Source: DASQWP01 sp050697555 (GTDB lineage Bacteria; Actinomycetota; Thermoleophilia; Gaiellales; Gaiellaceae). From it: a DNA stretch of 38,424 nt. The DNA lies in contig JBOHAD010000019.1 in the NCBI GenBank assembly GCA_050697555.1, positions 1 to 38,424 of the forward strand, written 5' to 3'. Made by a program: the position numbers and the translations under genes. The first letter of the stretch is position 1. Each line of letters starts with the position of its first letter. A model generated the notes under the pieces. The model was not told the origin of the DNA. It did no database searches and was given only the letters and a program-made list of their open reading frames with translations. This document shows positions 37,346-38,424 of this stretch, one piece after another.

Positions 37346-38424
37346 CGGTGCTTCGCCACCCAGATGCAGGCGGTGATGAAGGCGAGGTACACGGTCCCGA
37401 GCATCATCGCGATCATCCAGAGCGGAGTGTTGCCCGCGACGTCGTCAGCGGGCCCGGGCACTGCCCGGCCTGCGCCGTGGAGGAACCCGTCTCGGACGTC
37501 ACCCGCGATCGCGCTGACCTTGCCCGCGAGCCCTCCGACAGGGTTGCCGCCGGACGCTCGGACGCCAAGGACTCCGCCGGCCCCGCCGGAGCCCGATGCC
37601 CCGGCCACCGCAACCGAAGCGCGATTCGCGGTCGCTCCGACCATGCAGCGCAACGGAATCGGCGGGGCGTTCGCCAAGAGGAACCGCGCGCTCATCACGG
37701 AAGCGGCCGAGGGTCCTGATGCTCTGACAGCGAGCGCAAGACCTGCGAGCGTGGCGAGACCCGCTGCGACGAGGAACGTCTGTTCACCCGTGAGCGCCGG
37801 GAGCGCCTCGAACGGCAGCCCCGCGAACACGTCGCCACTCTCGGGGGCCGGCTCCACAGCCTCGGCGAGGCCCGACCCGACGACGAAGGTTGGATCGCTC
37901 TGGGCGGCACCCCCGCCCGCCCCTGCGATGACATCGGCCAGAAGGCGGTCAACCGACGCCGACGCACTCTCGCTCGCCGGTGTGGCCGCAGCGGTCACCG
38001 GGTCGGCCGCCGCCCCGATCAGCGGCTCCGCGAAGCCGCCGTCGGCGGCGGACGCGACCGTGCCAGCCAGGGAGGCAACCTGCTCCGACGCGCCGTCGCT
38101 GACCGGTCCGACCGCGCCGGTCATCGTCTCTACGACGCCCCCGCGAGCGTCGCCGACGATGTCCGCGAGGACCGCATCGGGCGGCCCCGCCAGCACGTCC
38201 GGAAGCGGCGCCACCCCGCCTGTGAACGGGTCGACCGCGGACGTCGCCTCGTCCACCGGCGCCCCCACCTGACCCGAAAGCACGTCCTGCAGGCCAACGA
38301 GGCTCGCAGACTCCTCTGTCGACCTCGACAGCGTGTCCGCGAGCGGCTCCGGGCCACCGGTCACCGTCCCGAGCGCGGACGTCGCCTCGTCCACCGACGA
38401 CCCCACCTGACCCGAAAGCACGTC
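37327..38424 (-). CDS. Repeat-bearing membrane-anchored surface protein, N-terminus outside window
   Basis: 365 codons are visible and the frame is still open at the edge, so the protein is longer. The N-terminal part is low-complexity Ala/Val/Asp/Gly. It contains a 46-residue repeat, DVLSGQVG-xx-VDEATSA, seen twice with 15 of 17 core residues identical. Two hydrophobic segments follow: FLVAAGLATLAGLALAV near residue 220, and WMIAMMLGTVYLAFITACIWVAK at the C-terminus before a basic tail HRWHVLR. No family was recognised. It overlaps the RTX gene by 19 bp, so both are probably made together and may share the cell surface. Confidence 0.7.
   Translation of the reverse strand, partial: DVLSGQVGSSVDEATSALGTVTGGPEPLADTLSRSTEESASLVGLQDVLSGQVGAPVDEATSAVDPFTGGVAPLPDVLAGPPDAVLADIVGDARGGVVETMTGAVGPVSDGASEQVASLAGTVASAADGGFAEPLIGAAADPVTAAATPASESASASVDRLLADVIAGAGGGAAQSDPTFVVGSGLAEAVEPAPESGDVFAGLPFEALPALTGEQTFLVAAGLATLAGLALAVRASGPSAASVMSARFLLANAPPIPLRCMVGATANRASVAVAGASGSGGAGGVLGVRASGGNPVGGLAGKVSAIAGDVRDGFLHGAGRAVPGPADDVAGNTPLWMIAMMLGTVYLAFITACIWVAKHRWHVLR
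38236..38286 (-). repeat. 138-bp-period coding repeat, unit 2
   Basis: This codes D-V-L-S-G-Q-V-G-A-P-V-D-E-A-T-S-A and is 138 bp (46 codons) from the matching unit at 38374-38424, differing in two residues. Further units may lie beyond the window edge. Confidence 0.75.
38374..38424 (-). repeat. 138-bp-period coding repeat, unit 1 (at window edge)
   Basis: This codes D-V-L-S-G-Q-V-G-S-S-V-D-E-A-T-S-A. It is nearly identical in DNA to 38236-38286, and the unit runs into the window edge. Confidence 0.75.

Noticed and set aside
36776..38272. Plus-strand open frames opposite the RTX and surface-protein genes
   Set aside because: They are Pro/Ala/Thr-rich mirrors of repetitive minus-strand genes that have signal peptides, RTX repeats and membrane anchors.
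1..38424. tRNA, rRNA, CRISPR arrays, prophage or integrase genes
   Set aside because: None was recognised by eye. The only repeats found are the 133-bp pair, the GGGGTC palindromes, the CG run and the 138-bp coding repeat.

Overview
The window is about 38 kb of very GC-rich, densely coding DNA with many GTG and some TTG starts, 4-bp stop/start overlaps (ATGA, GTGA), an HRDC-tailed UvrD-type helicase, a KMSTS-type tryptophanyl-tRNA synthetase and many apparently leaderless genes. This points to a high-GC actinobacterium. A Thermoleophilia/Gaiellales-like lineage is my best guess, but it is inference only. No tRNA, rRNA, CRISPR array, transposase or prophage gene was seen.

Region 1 (1-11733, all minus strand) is an accessory uptake-and-catabolism locus. 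In order of transcription it holds a flavin reductase, a CrtI-type FAD oxidoreductase, a luciferase-like monooxygenase, a TIM-barrel isomerase, a ketopantoate-reductase-like enzyme, a complete branched-chain-amino-acid-type ABC importer (binding protein, two ATPases, two permeases), a second ketopantoate-reductase-like enzyme and an M24 (creatinase/aminopeptidase P) hydrolase cut by the window edge. Two candidate promoters inside it carry the same palindrome TTGATCAA. The substrate is unknown.

Region 2 (11867-18164, minus) is a housekeeping operon: DAHP synthase, TyrA with an ACT domain, AroA, Cmk, PlsC and Der. A 133-bp three-hairpin element fills exactly the stop-to-start gap between der and the flavin reductase. 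A second copy (about 89% identical) fills exactly the livF-livH gap. Paired base changes in one hairpin suggest a conserved RNA structure.

Region 3 (18174-28874) holds trpS divergent from the aromatic operon, an RDD membrane protein, an RsuA-type pseudouridine synthase, a GYD protein, an ArsR/AHSA1 pair with GCAACC...GGTTGC operators facing clpP, a 58-residue membrane protein, the lgt-scpA-scpB run, a small helical protein, and dnaE. Palindromic GGGGTCTGACCCC elements lie in the gaps.

Region 4 (29046-38424) holds a dienelactone hydrolase, an infA gene that appears to start at AUA, an ADP-ribosylglycohydrolase, an HTH/nucleotidyltransferase pair resembling a toxin-antitoxin module, the HRDC-tailed helicase, a DUF3800 protein, a VOC protein, a flippase/LPG-synthase-like membrane protein, a short RTX-repeat protein and the 3' part of a repeat-bearing membrane-anchored protein.

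Across regions 2 to 4, about twelve first-in-unit genes have a -10-like hexamer 6-10 nt before the start codon and no Shine-Dalgarno. This predicts widespread leaderless translation, while operon-internal and some other genes keep strong Shine-Dalgarno sites.
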